Assembly: GCF_031877795.1 (NCBI RefSeq)
Contig: NC_133948.1
Span: 124,001 to 188,000, forward strand
DNA: 64,000 nucleotides
Source of the DNA: Strix aluco
Lineage: Eukaryota; Chordata; Aves; Strigiformes; Strigidae
Direction: 5' to 3'
Part shown: one piece after another, positions 1 through 13,900 of the stretch
Numbering within the stretch: the stretch's first letter is position 1
Layout of the letters: every line of letters starts with the position of its first letter
Translations under genes and position numbers: made by a program
Notes under the pieces: model-generated
Told to the model about the DNA's origin: nothing
Seen by the model: the letters and a program-made list of their open reading frames with translations, nothing else
Database searches by the model: none

Positions 1-739
1 CTTGTGCAACCAAAGTCCACAATTTAGCAAACTTGTGAGCCAAATAACTGAACAAACTTACATATTGTATGTGTGAGAAGGAACTAAATATTTCCTCATT
101 TACCATTTAAAAAAAAAAACCAAAGCATAACACCAAGCTGACAGAACACTGCTATTGTTTTCCAGTATCTCATCAGCTTAAAAATTCTACATTTGCTAGG
201 AATTCAGCTCAAACACATAATAATGTGGCACATTATTATGCTGTGCTAGTAAAATATACATGTAAAGCCATGCTAGTATGTATATATGCAACCCTTTTTC
301 AGCTTTCTATATAGATTGAAAAGGCCAAAAGAGATTTAAACACCTAAATTCTCCTAAAAAACAACTTTACAGCTTTATACAAAGGGAGATTTCTGCATGC
401 TAAAAGAGAGAGGTACCATGGCGTCTACCAGTACAATAGTTAAAGCCTGCAAACTGTATTCTGCTGCTTCCTTTCAGAGTAGCAAAAGTGCCGTCTCCCT
501 TTCAGGTGTGTGAAGGTGTCACCCCACTACACAGCACTGTTGTAACGGCGCTCCAAGGACAGCAACGTTCGCCCTCCCCCCGTTCCTGACACCGCAGGGG
601 CAACCTGCCCCATGGGGTTTTTGCTGTTGGTGGTGGGTTTTGTTCTGCGAGCTGTTTTTAGCAGAGCACTGCCACCGCCAAAACGCCAGCTCACGAGCCT
701 TCATGGGGTTTAGACGGCGGCTTTGTAACATACCACGCT
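1..739. other. AT-rich flank upstream of the KREMEN1 CpG island
   Basis: This stretch is AT-rich and non-repetitive by eye, with a short A-run near 109-119. I see no convincing exon. Base composition changes sharply around 700-740, where the CpG island begins. It is 5' flank or distal promoter of KREMEN1 by position only. Confidence 0.5.
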
Positions 740-1477
740 CACGGCCGTCCCTCGCCCTCCGCTCGCAGCCGGCCAAGCACCGCTCTCCCCGTCTGCCCGC
801 GCGCTCCCCGGCCTCAGCGCCCGCCCCGCCCCGCCGCGCTCCTGCCCCCGGCACCCCCCGCGCGCGCGCGCCCGCGTCTCCGCCCGCCAAAGCCTCGTGT
901 GTCCGCGCGTGCGCCCCCGCGCACCACCCTCCGCCGGTCTCTGCCCCGTGGGCGCGCGAGCCGCGCCCGCCAGCCCCGCCGCGCGCGGGGGTGCCCCAGG
1001 TGCTGCCGCCCGGCGCGCGGGCCGCTCCCACAGGGCTGCGCCCGCCCAGTCGCCGCGGCCGGGCCGGGGGCGCCTTCGCGCGGGTGCGGAGCGACGCCCC
1101 GGGCCGCGGCGGGTCCCGCAGAGGGGCTGCTCGGGCGCGCGCGGCCCCACCGCGCCCGTGCAGAGCGGCTGCGCGCGGGCGGGAGCCGCGCCGGACTAGC
1201 ACGAAGTTCGTACCGTTTCCCTGTCTGCCCCCACCCCCCCTCAAGGGAGGAGGGACGCGCTGCACCTGCGCGCGCCCACCTGCCGCCACACACCCCTGCG
1301 GGACCCCGCCGGGCGGAGGGCGCGCGCGGGGCCGTGAGGGCGGCTAGGCCGCGGGGCTGAGGGGCCGCTGCTCGGCCTCTTCCGCGGCCAGGGCGGAGGC
1401 CTGGGTGCGAGAGGGCAGCGGGGGGTGACGAGAGCGAGACACGGGTCGCTCCTGGGGCGGAGAAGTGCGACGGGGGC

Positions 1478-1493
1478 GGGGGGGGGGGGGGGG
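1478..1493 (+). repeat. Homopolymer G16 run
   Basis: Sixteen consecutive Gs follow a five-G run at 1472-1476. The tract sits in the KREMEN1 promoter island, could form a G-quadruplex, and is prone to length error in sequencing. Confidence 0.9.
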
Positions 1494-1868
1494 AAGTGTC
1501 GCTGGGCCGCTGCCGCGCTGACGGCGGGGCGGCCTCGCCGGTGAGGAGGGCTCCGCCGAGCGCCCGTGCTGGCCCCGGAGCCGGCACCGCCAGCCCAAAC
1601 CTGTCGGTGTCAGACGTAGAAGCGGCAGCTCTGCGGTCCGGCGCGGCAGCAGGTTGGGATGTCGGTCTCTATCCTTTCCTGTCACATGGCTGGTAATAGG
1701 ATCCTTCATCTGCCACTCGGCACCTCGCCGGGGCGCAGTTACAGGACACATGCTGTAGGGCCTCCGCTTCCCGCACTTCGCGCTCCTCCCGGCCGGCCGC
1801 GACCACCCCGGTCCCCGGAGCGCCGGGGCTGCCGCCTGCGAGCGCGGTGCGGCCCGGCGGCCGCTGCC

Positions 1869-1947
1869 ATGGAGCCCCCCGCCCTCGCCGCCGTCGTGGC
1901 CTTCTCAGGGCTGGCGCTGAGCTGCTGCCGCGAGCCCGCGCTCTCCG
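1869..1947 (+). CDS. KREMEN1: KREMEN1 exon 1: start codon and signal peptide
   Basis: The ATG at 1869 sits in a near-perfect Kozak context (gccgctgccATGG). It opens 26 codons with a hydrophobic core (LAAVVAFSGLALSCC), a typical signal peptide, and ends at a good donor (TCCG|GTGAGT) in phase 1. The split codon joins the GAA at the start of exon 2 immediately before the first kringle cysteine. Confidence 0.9.
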
Positions 1948-4900
1948 GTGAGTGATGCGTCGCGGGGAGCCGGGAGGGGGGCGCGTCCGAGGCTGCTCCG
2001 CGATCTCCTCGCAGGGCTGAGCGGCGAGGAGCTGGGCTGCCTCTCCCCGAGCTCCGCAGACTTGCAGCTGGCGCGCAGCCGCCCGCGGGAGGGCTCCGCC
2101 GCTCGGCAGCACCTCTTCGAGGTCGCGACGACGTCCCTTCCTGCTCGCCAGGTCGGTGCGCGCCTCGAAGCTGCTCGTGCGAACAGGCACGGGGTATTTT
2201 CGTGCGCACTTTGCAGCGTGTGGGTATTTGAGAATCTCCTAGCGCTCGCTGAGCTAGGAGCTCGGAAAACAGTGTGAAAGCGTGAGGTAAGAGGAGGAAG
2301 AACAGCACATTTCGCTAGAAAAGTGGCTTGGTAGCTAGATCTGCAGAACAGAGGCATCTGCAGGGAGAGGGGTGTGTGGGGCGTGGGTACACTTACGCAC
2401 TGGGAAATGAAATAACCAGTGGCAGCAGGGCGCAGCAGGGCAGAATTGGGGCTGCAGAGCCGGAGCTTGAAGAGTGGCTGTCTCGCCTGTCTGCAGCATG
2501 CTGCGCCAGCTCCCTGTCAAGCACGGACTCCTCTGACCGTTCAGGTTCTTGTTTGGCCATGGAATCTGGGAAGCCTGAAGTTTCACTACCTGTGTGATTT
2601 TTCACTTAAAAACCACTTTCTCTGCACCCTTTTGTCCTTGTCTCCGTTGTTACTGATGATTTCAAGTACTACTGTTCTCCTTTCATAAACGTTGGTCCTG
2701 CTTCGCAAGATCTGGAGTGGCTGTTCCAGATGATCACAGTGTCACAGCCATCAGATGCATGGTCCTCCTGGATACATTTTGCATATTCTAATCGTTGTTG
2801 TTCTTTATAACGTAGAATTTGCTCTACTTCGTTTTGCCATGAACAGATACTTGCTCATCAAGTTTATGTAGATGCACTTAATTAGATTTGGAAAATACTT
2901 AACATAGACTTTCTTGGGGGGAAAAAAAAGCCTTTTACCAGAATGAGAACTCAGAAGGTAAAGTTTACAGCTTCTCAGAAGTTGCCTGAAGTGAGTAAAA
3001 CGTGAGAGTATTTTCAGATAAGTGTGTAGAGAGCTGCCTAGACAGGGACATATCTAGACTATGTCTAACAGTCTGTTCCCAGTACCATTAGGACATGTTT
3101 GGTGCACAGTAGGTAGTCCTTCCTTTGTTTAAGACGAAGAATGTCTTCTTGTAAGGTTTCTGATCAGAACTGCAGACAGAACGCTCCATACGTGAGCGTG
3201 TCCCTCACAGCAGGTTACACGACAGCAGGTGAAGGATATATCCCAGTGTGAATGTTTGGTTCATAGGCTATTGAGAGGATTCTACCTGTTTATGCACCTG
3301 CACTTCCATCCTCTAGCCAGCTTCTAATTGCATGCACTGGCAGCCAGTAAAGGGGACAGAAATGCCTGAGCACAAGTTGCTGGGGCAGTGGGCGGGGGGT
3401 GGGGGGAGGATACATAATGTCTCTGAGTGAAGGGGTAGCAAAGGAGAATGGATCTAGAAAGCACTGCCACCTGTGTGTCTTCTGCTAAAGAACCTGGAAA
3501 CAGTGCAAATCTACACTTCAACAAGGACCTATAATTTGTATGGCATGTACAAAATCTGCAGAGTTGCTAATCTGCACAAACCATACATCAGAATCTTCTT
3601 CTTGACCCTTAATCCCACAGGACCGAAATGGGATCAGCTGGGTCAGGTTGCACTTGAAGCTAGCAGAATTCTGAAGTGACAAACATTAATATTTCTTCTG
3701 TAAGGCAGTTTGTCATATCGTATGATTTTAATGCCTATTCCTTTTTTATTGAATGCATGTCTTAATAAGTTTATTGTAAAATGCAGTCAAAATACAGACT
3801 GCGTCACACCATCATTTGCTAAAATAGGAAACTTTAATTTCTGAAATTACCTTAAGAAAAATGACTCAAATTGTCAGAAATTAGAGTTAATAATCATTTT
3901 TGTACATAGTACTGTGCTACTTTTCACAGAATGTTTCTGCTTTGCTGTGTGGTGTCTAACAGTTTCTATTAATCCAAACACTGACATTTGCAGCGTTCAG
4001 ACTTCAGTCATACTCCATTTCTCAAGTTAACCAGAAATAAGAGATGGGTGAATAGATTGCCTAACATTAAAGGACTGTCTAGATTTGGTGAGTTTTGTAT
4101 TACAAGGCCAAAGAGATTAAGTGCCTTCAGCAAATGTTAGTTTCAGTGAACAAATGTTATTTTATATACTCAGTGCAATAAGTTCTCACTTTTAGTTTCT
4201 GTGTTTATAGTGTTCATTTAATTTCCCCATCAGAAATGTATATGATTATCAGTCTCTTTTTTCCCTTCGCTGTTTTTTATTTTTCCATTTAGCAATACTG
4301 GGTCACCATGTCCTTTGTTTTCTTCCCAGCTGAGTCTTTCCTTTGAGCCGCTGTCTCAGTCTTCTCCCACAAACCTTGTATCTCTTGTCATCTTTTTCTG
4401 CCTATGTCTTGCTGATTCAGAGAAGCAGTTCTACTTGATATGCATTAAGAAATCCTCATGAAAATACTCAAAAAAGCATTTCTAACCAGGCAGATAGAAA
4501 ATGAAATAGACACTTCAGCATATCGTGCTTGTACATGCATAGAGCATAACTTAAAATCCAGAGTTATGTGAATGGATTTAGGCAGGGGGATGGAGCCAAA
4601 GAAGTGGGAGGGAGGCAGGGATTACATGCTGCCAGCTGCAAAATTTGCATTCTTTGTCATATCTCACCATAATGGTTGTGCAACTGACCACTCCCTCCAT
4701 CCACACAAGTGTCTATGGCCCATCCTGATAAAATTTCAAAAGGGATTCGGTCTGCCACGCTTGACAATGGAACAACAGTTTTAAAACTTCACAAAGAAAG
4801 AAAACAAATGGGTGTATTAAGGAACAGAAATTCTTACAGGGCCACATCATGCATTCTTACTTCCAGTGATAAAGAATCACAAGACAAGCAAGTGTGTTTG

Positions 4901-7900
4901 CATCTTGCAGCTGAGGACCAGCCAGCAGCTGCAAAGCTGTGGCTAATATAGCATGTTTGTATTGTATGAATAAAAAGAAAAAAGGTACAAAATACATACC
5001 TTTAAGCATTACAAATAATGGTCACTGCCTGTCATGCTCATATCCTAATTTGCCTGGTTCCAACATATTCCAGAAAGGGTCTGGCCAGTCAAATAGCACT
5101 TACCTTTTTTTTTTTCTTTTTTTTTTCTTTTTTTTTTTTCCAATAAGAAAGGAAAAGTGATTATATTGAAGGTTAGTAATCACAGTTTCACAAGAATAGC
5201 GAGTTCACATATATAACAACTCACACACTGCCAGGGAGCACAGGTATGGAACTCTGCATGTCTGTACATTCCCAAGAATGTACATTCTTCCAGGACAGAC
5301 AGATGCTTAAGTCAAGGTTTGCTCAAATGTCAGATGAGTATTCACTGTGGCTACTCTCTGGTTTGGACCAACACTAAGAAAGACTCTAGTTATGACCAAC
5401 AAAAATGATTGCATTTCAGGACTTAAAAAATCATATGTCTATGTCTGTTTGTCTGTGTGTGTCTGTGTGGATATGTGGAATGAGAGAGATGATTTTTAAA
5501 CTATATGCAGAGTGCCTCTACATTGCAGGGGAGAAATAATCAGCTAACCGAGTGTTCTCATAGCATCACATCAGAATTTAGCTGGCAGATTTATCAAATG
5601 GGGAGTTATTTTCTAGCAATTTTGAAAATTGCAATTTTAAAGAAAGATCATTCTTTCCTGAGGTTTTTTCTTCAGTTTGTATCAACTGTTGTGGGTTTTT
5701 TTTACTGTTACTGTATAGGCACCGAAGCCTGATAGTTTTGATAAAGGCTTCTGTTATATTAGTATTAATTGGAATAGTAAAGCATTGAAATGTAAAAATA
5801 CTACACTAATTTTTCACTTGGATAGGTCTAAAATAGCCTTATACTTCCCAAAAGCATTTATTTTGCATCATAATATCAAATGAGATTTTTTTTCCCTGAC
5901 CAATCATATAACAGTATGCAAATGAACTTTTGGTTCAATCGATAAAATTGCATCTTCAAAGAAAACCATTGCACTGCTAAAAATATTTTTAATAATGACC
6001 ACAGAAGCCATATTTGTCTCTTTGATCTCCTGAAGCTTCTTCTGTTTTTAATCAGTGTTCCCACATGAAGAACTGTGGCAACCTATGATAATAGAATCCC
6101 TATTCACATCCATAGGGAAACAAAAATGTTCTCATCTGAAGAAGGTAATTTGGTGTTCTGCCCCTTCCATCCGTGGGCCCCTGCCTCTGTTACTGCTGGG
6201 GTATCTTGGCATCAGTTAAGTGGTTTCTGTCCTTTCCTCTGTGCATTACTCTCTCATTGAAGTGTTTCTGCTGTCTAATTATACCCTTTCAATCAAATTA
6301 GAGACTGCAGCATCTGGTTAGTGCCTGTAACTGTTGCCATCTGCACCTAGATACAGTGCTTTCATTTAAGGAGGAGTGCTTAAATTGCAATCTCTAGCGA
6401 GAACTAGGAGAACAGTTTAGGTAGAATGGAAATGACTTAAAACTCTTCTTAGAACACTATGCAAGCACATGCATCAAGTAACTGACAGCTAGTCATTATT
6501 GGACCTGGCACCTTTGGTTCCATATCCTTGTATTCTGCTTAAGCATTTTTCTGACTCTTCTGAAAGGCTGTAAGAAAAACAAGTAAGAATTGAGAAAGCA
6601 GTTACAGCATGTAAATTCGAAGAACCTTTATTTCTTGCTCTAGCCTTAACAGAGCATTTAATGTTCTGGCTATCACACCACTGTAATGAAACCCAAGATT
6701 TAAATAGCAGCCACCTTCATTTACATTTCATTCATCTGCAGATTTTTAAAAGAAAACCTTAATTCTTGTTGGGCATTAGCCGGTAGGATAATTTCTGGCC
6801 TGGGTAGGCTAGTTTCTGGTTGATAATTGTTGTCAACCTTTAATCTCTATGGCCACTAGTTAGCACTCCAAGTAACTTCCAGAACTTAAATAAAGCAAGT
6901 AACTTTTTTCAGTGAAACAGTAACAAGTTTGTAATCCTGAATTTTCATTCTCAAAAGCTACATACATGCCCCAAACTTAGAAGAGTACTCTAAGAAGTCT
7001 AAACCATCCTGAAACCTCCATCTCTTCAGTCTGCAATTTGTAATGTCACTAAATATATGTCTTTGAGAGAGTACAGACTTTGAAAAATGCTCAGAAGATT
7101 TATAAGATTTCCCACCTGTCAGCCAGAAAAGAAAGCGTGTTTGAGAAGTAAATAGCTGTTTGCTTTGTTTTTCATCTCATTTGTACAGAAAAGACTGCAG
7201 ATGAAATTCAAATGTGTGTATTATTTCTGTGTGCGGTAACGTGGCACGAAATGAGAGTTTCTCAGGTAGCTGGGCCTCTTGCCATTAAGGACTTCAGAGA
7301 TTAAAACCAGTATGAGAATCATTGGAAGCCAATGTAGACTCGGAAATGTTAGTGTTTTATCATCAATGTGCTTCATTCAGTAAAAAAGTCAGGCTGCTCT
7401 ATTCTGCACTACCTTAATTTTTCAAATGATCCTAAAGTGGCGCCCATGTGGAGTGCAGGCAGCCATACAGTCCCAAAGTAACAAAGGCATAAATGATCAT
7501 TGTAAGGTCCCTACATCGAAGAAGAAACCGAGACAGATGGAAAAAATTTCTACTACAGCTGCTGTTTGATCTTCCAAATGTTGATCTGGCTCTAATAAAA
7601 CTAATTGTGAACCTGTATCACACACTGAACATTCACTCATAGTGGACAACCATCCCCAGGCTCATTTTCCTGCTTTTTCTTTCTAGCAGTTGTCACTCAA
7701 TACATACGTATCTAGTCTCAGTATTCATTCATTCAAAAAAAAAGTTATTTTTGCGTCAACCGTGGCACCTGATGTTTTGAAAACAAAACAGCCCTGACAA
7801 CACAGTGCTGTCCATGTTTTCTCACTAAGGCTCATAAACATCCTGAACAGGACCTGTTGGAACCTATCAGCTTTTCATAAGTAGAACCACTGCAGTGGTT

Positions 7901-10900
7901 CAATTTCTGATTAATTCTGTTTGCAGACATCCCTACGAAACAGTAGAAGCAGCGGGGTCATTAGGCAGTTGATAGAGTGAAATAATCACAGGTATTGATT
8001 TTAATAATGGATTTGCCACAAGCCTGTACTTCAGACTATGTCTGAAACCCAGATGACTAAGATCTTAGAAATATAAGGAGGTTGGAGACTTCAAGATGTG
8101 AATGGTCACCGCTTTCTCTGTGTCCTGTCTAAAGCCCTAGTGATTTAATATACGTTTATGGTTGACAGGATAGTTTAAACTGAAGTCTGGGTGCATGAAC
8201 AGAAACCGTGTGACAAATCTATCAAGGACAGTGGCATGCTGATGCCTTCTAGGAAGCTGTCAGCTTTAGCCTCCACAAAGTGCCTTTTCTTCCCTTGCTG
8301 TCTTTGTCACCCGGAGAGGACTTGGATACTGTGCAAGTTCTGTCATAGTATACCATAGTCTTACAAAACTTTAAGGAATAAGGCTTGCTGTTAGAACTGT
8401 TATTAATTTCCTTGAGTCGCTGTTCTGATGTTAGATTCCAAGTGAAGGGCTTTGTAGCCTAAAGTAACATGGAAGTATCAACCAACAAAAGGTATTTGGA
8501 TCCAGTGGGTGCCAGAACAGTCAAGGAGAGGTGGTTGTTGGTAGTTTTTTTTCTTTTCCCCTCCCTTCTACGTGATCATAATCTACCACGGAGAAATCAG
8601 GTAATTTGAGTAAGCCCAAGAGTTTTACCAATAGTGTTCACTCTTTTCTGACTGTTTTATTTGGATGACCTCTTCTGAGTTAGTTTTGTGCAGACAAATC
8701 TGGCTGACCTTTTTCAAGCTCATCCTTTTCGCAGAACTATTGCACCAGTGGCGCAAGATGAAAAGAAGGATGGAGGTTCTAACCTCCTCTTCTCCGGAAT
8801 CTCTTAAAGACAAAAGTCCTAAGTGCAGCCTGTGGATTTGAAATGGAGAGGATAGTGGTCTGTCTGCAGATGAAACATTCACTTTGTACCTTCAACACAC
8901 TGGGAATACTAATTTCATAGTGAGATTGCTAAAGTAGTGTCTTGGCTGTTTTGCAGCAAAATATGGTAAAATGGCTGTGTGATAAATAGAAGAATTCAGC
9001 AGTTTACTGCTAAGATATTGAATATGCTGAGAGATCTATATCCATGTTACTAGGAATTTTATAGAAAACTACAAAATCTATCTCAGGAGATCTCAAAGCT
9101 GATTGTTCAAGGTAAAAGAATGACTGAGAACCTGATTTTTAAATGCCAATATTTACTCGAAAAGTTGAAAAACTCCAGTGCTATGGCAAAATTACTATTA
9201 ATCATTAACAAAATGAAAATTTGCTAGCAAATTCTCTGTAACACAAAAAGGTATGTATTTCATTTGGTAACAGCTGCTAAAATCCATAATTTAAAGTTTT
9301 TAATTTCAGTTTTTCTGGGATAATCAATGATTTTATGTGGTATCTTCCTGCCTTCCCCTTCTACATCTAGATGCTAACAAAGACAGGGGAGCTTCACTAC
9401 AACTCAGCTGGCACATTTTTCGCAAATGTCTTGGTAGTGCAAAAGAACACAAGAGGCACTGTTACAGCTACCTATTGTCTTGGGAACAAAAAACTACAGC
9501 TAAGAGGGATGAAGAGAGCTCTGTCTCTTCCTTTTGTGCAATGTCCTTAAAGTACTAGTGCAATGAAGTTTGAAGAAAACTTTTTTAAAAAAAAAAAAGA
9601 CTTGAAAATGAAAGGCAGTTGCTACTGCAAGTTAAAGCATGGCCCAGTCTTAGGAGATCCTAAAATGGGCTGATGTTAATTTAAGTTTAGTCTCTGTGCC
9701 AGATTACATTCAGGTATTGTAGCATTCCTTGCATTTCTGAGTAGATGTTACTACATACAGCTTCTCATTTAGAAGTAAGAAGCAAAAAAAAAGTAATAGC
9801 ACTAAGCTGAAGTAGAGATCTTTTCTGGATGTGTTTATCACTTCTCACAACTACTTCTTTATACTGTATGTCATTTTGTTTATCCAGTTTGATTATCTTT
9901 TCCTCTCTCTTCTGCCAAACTCATCAGGTTATATTTTTCAGCTATGACATAGAAAAACTTTTACATTAACTGCAAAGCAAGAGAGGTATTGAAGAAAGTT
10001 GAAACACTGGGGTGACTTTAAAGTGTTGTTTTGGGTTTTTTTTTCATATGTTTATGCAAATATCTGTGGTGGCCGGTATACTGGAAACTCAGATCTGCAT
10101 TTTCAAGTAAATGTGTTTAGCTCACCTGCATGTCTAAGGCAGTCAGGTAAATTACAGTAAGGAGGAGTACTGACTTGAAGCTTGTTTTTGTTAAATTAGA
10201 TAGCTTTCTGTCCACAGATTATAGCAGTACACATTGATGGCTGTGCACACACCTCTTCTGTGTGCCTTCAGCAACAAAATTCCATTTAACAGAAATCCTA
10301 ACTTGCCTAGGCATGAAGACGCACAGTGAAGGCACAAAAACATCAGCTTTCATCTGCTGTGTAATAAAACTGAAATAATCATTATAATTGCACCATTCTG
10401 ATATTTGTGGGCCCAGACTAAACTCGTTTCAAAAGCATGGTTTTGATAATACCTTTTCCCTTCTCCCACAGTATTTCTAAATACAAAAAAGGTGTACTGT
10501 TACTATCAGGATGAAGCTGGGAGTGTTTTTTTCCCTTCATCCAACTGCAGCCACACTGGTCTTTCTAGCCTTGTTTTGTAAGGTACACCTCATGAGGGAC
10601 ACCTGAGATCCCCATACTGCACTTCAGAGCACTCTCCCGTTCCCTCAGGGCAGCAGAACATCTCTGCAGCTGTTACTGGTTTCCACAGAGTATGCTATCA
10701 GATAAATAGAAGGTTGTGCAGTCTGCAGTTAGTAGGAAGCTTTGTGACTTTCCCCAGTAATGCTACTCAGTACAAAAAAATGTTTACACCAGTGTAATGC
10801 AGCAGTTTTAATTCTGTCATGGACTGTTGTATTTTAATACTATATTAAAATAAATGCATGGATGTTAAATGCTACCAAGTATTAATTATAAACAGGATGA

Positions 10901-13900
10901 ACTTATTTATGCTACACTAATTTTAATGCCTATTTCTGAAAGATGATCACAGAATCACAGAATGGTTGAGGTTGGAAGTGGCCTCTGGAGGTCATCTTGT
11001 TTAACCCCTCTGCTCAAGCACAGTCACCTAAAGCAGGTTGCCCAGGACCATGTCCAGATGGCTTTTGAATATCCTGAAGGACAGAGATTCCACAGCCTCT
11101 CTGGGCAAACTGTTCCTGTGCTCTGTCTCCCTCACAGTGCATAATTTAATAAAAAATGTTTTGCATTTTTACTGAAATTAAAATTGTTCAGGCATATGAA
11201 TATTTATTTGATCAGAATATGTCATTAATAAGACACACCAAAGCCAGGCAGCATGAGATTTGTAGTTCAGCTGAGAACACGATAGTGTATTTAATGACTA
11301 GAGAAATCATTCTCTGCTTTGATTTCTAATTTGTTGAGTATTAGGAAGCTAGGAAAACAAACATAAATGGGAGAAAATATGAGCAAGGCAGAAGAATACT
11401 GACCTGTAAGTTTTAATCTGAAGGCATAAATGCTTTAGTAGCAAATCACAGTATCATGATTATACTCTACCAAAGGAGGTCCCTTTCTAAGGCTATTTAG
11501 GCCAGAGAAAATAATGCCTAAGAATTTTTCTAAGTCAGGATATAAATGTTTGCAAGATCCATGCCTACAAAAGCTTCATTTAATAAAGTACAGATATTCA
11601 AAACTTTAGTTAAACTGGCATGAGATTTTGGGTAGTATGCTGATAAGTGGCAGACTGATAACATCATCTGATTTCATTTTTGGAAAATTAACAAGTTACA
11701 GATTCAGCCTAATGAGTAAAACACAGGGAAAACAGTAAAAAATGTAGTATGCTTATTCAGAAAATGTGTTAATAGTATTAACCACTTTTCAGACCTAGCT
11801 GTCTAATACATTGTTTAGTAAAGTAATGAAATCATGATCTCTTTAATAGATGTTTGTCTCTAAGAGAAAACTTAAATCCTAGACAGCATCTTTAGTAGCC
11901 TAAACAATGCAGGAAACATGTTAGTGAAAGGAAACATGGTCTCTTGGGGATGGGGTGGAGGGCAAGGGAAGAACAGCTGAATGCTAAACCTACATACATT
12001 CTTTCTCTTTTTCCATTTCCATTTCTTCCCAGAATGTTATACAGCAAATGGGGCTGACTATCGTGGCACTCAAAACCAGACCTCCCTATATGCAGGGAAA
12101 CCTTGTCTTTTTTGGAATGAGACCTTTGAGCATCCTTATAATACTCTGAAATATCCCAATGGAGAGGGAGGGCTTGGAGAGCATAACTACTGCAGGTAAG
12201 TAATATCTCATTGCTGCTAATGTAGTCTATATACCCAGTGTTACTTTAACCAGTTGACACAAAATTAGGAAACTTTCTGTCATACAATGAAGAATGACAG
12301 AATCATGGATATCTAACAAGCTTTGGTTTATCCTGTAGTCAGTACCCTGGATCTACAGGCACCATTATTAGAATAACTTCTTCAACCTAGCTCTCACCTG
12401 AAGTCCATATCATATATCCAATCTGTAATTTGGCATGACAGAGAAAGAGTAGAGATTACTTAAATGAAGAGGTGGAGATAGTAAAAAAATTGATCCAAGC
12501 CAGAAGTACAGAAGCACCAATGAATGTCTGTAGGAGTCTCTGGAACATTATGGTTTTTATCCTCACCCACAAGCCTGATTCTGTTATACACATTTCTGAG
12601 TTTTGCGCTAATGAAAGTTATGTAGTCACTAAAGATTCCCAGCAAGCATAAGCTGTTGAGTAATTTAGAGTTTTTATTTGAATTCAGAAGCTGAACTGTC
12701 AGTGGTTACAATACCAGCTGAAGCCATGGCAGATTCACTTTCATTTCCTTGCCTTCTAGAGAAGTCTTCCATAACTATGGATAGAACTCAGAATGAAACT
12801 TAAATCAGAACTTCAGAATTTAGGAACCAAATACGAACCTATGTTCAGAGATGTTCAGGCTCTGCAGGCTCTTTTCAGCCTGTAACATTTAACTGCCTAA
12901 TGTTATGCATCAGGAAGTTACATGCACATCTTCTGCCTTTGCAGGACTAACCAGCTAAGTTTTTATGCCCATCTATACCTGCTGTGGAAATAGGTAGGGA
13001 ATAACCTGATAGATATGTTCCTTAAACAGACACGTTCCTTAATCATCAGCTCAACTAGGATGCATATAAAGTTGAGTGGTGTCTCTTACTCACTGGTTAA
13101 TGGGGACGGAGTTGTTTAAACCAAGAGATTAAGAACTAAGTTACCTGGGGCATAGCAAGAAAAGCTCTAATGTCTGTCTCCTTTGTGAGAAGGTTCAAAC
13201 CACAACTCAGTTCTTCTGGAAGATGCTTTTACTTAGCAGGTTATAGGCTTTCTAGGGTAGAGCCTATACACTTTCCACTTTTATGTTGAAATTCTTTCAC
13301 TGTAAGCAATATAAATCAGGATAAATGAGGCAAAATTAATACGCGGGAGTTCAGCACATTTGTCACGAACGTAGGGTTCCTGGTTCTTGATTCAAGAACT
13401 TTTCCATATTTAAGCAGAAATAGACATTAAATAAAATAGGACAGAGACAGCCAGTTAATGGAGAGTAAGTAAGAAAGCACAGAAAAGAGGTCTTGTGATG
13501 TGCAGCAGACAGATGAGCACATTGATGAAAGGAGTTAGTGGCATTTCTGGAGTATTTGATGACTCGGGAGGATATTTCTCATTGAAGAACATTGGTGAAG
13601 GACAGGGAAGAAAAGGACTTACTCGAGATCTTTTCCAGGGGCTGCAGTGGTGCTTCAAAATAACACTGTTCAATGTGTTGCACCAGTGGACTGTTTTCAG
13701 CCATAGAAGGAGAAAGTATTATTGCCAAGTTCTGAATTGACTCTCTTTTTACTCAGTTCAGCATCTTACAGGAGCAAAGAAAAATACACCACCTACAAGC
13801 AAAACTCCATAGAAGCTGGGCATTCTCTTTAAAAAATGGCCTGGAAACCAAATAAACCCATCAAGCTGTCTAGTATCAGATCAGCATGTAAGCACTGGAA

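Larger units (their letters stand above)
740..2170 (+). promoter_or_regulatory. KREMEN1: CpG island promoter and 5' UTR of KREMEN1
   Basis: About 1.4 kb is very rich in G, C and CG dinucleotides, including alternating CG near 859-875 and a run of 16 Gs at 1478-1493. It surrounds the KREMEN1 start codon at 1869 and ends just inside intron 1. No TATA box is obvious, as is usual for CpG-island promoters. The transcription start cannot be fixed from sequence. The many overlapping open frames on both strands here are explained by low stop-codon density in GC-rich DNA and by low-complexity Pro/Arg/Ala composition, so I do not call them as genes. Confidence 0.8.
1948..12032 (+). other. KREMEN1: KREMEN1 intron 1
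   Basis: This is a 10 kb intron. It contains the tail of the CpG island (to about 2170), pyrimidine-rich tracts at 5104-5140, a TG/TCTG-rich stretch at 5436-5475, a possible ancient LINE fragment at 7285-7620, and a CR1 fragment at 10949-11140. I see no other exon. Confidence 0.85.

Noticed and set aside
519-1587. Several overlapping open frames of 100-257 codons on both strands in the KREMEN1 CpG island
   Set aside because: Extreme GC content removes stop codons. The products are Pro/Arg/Ala/Gly-rich with no domain, and they overlap each other on both strands.
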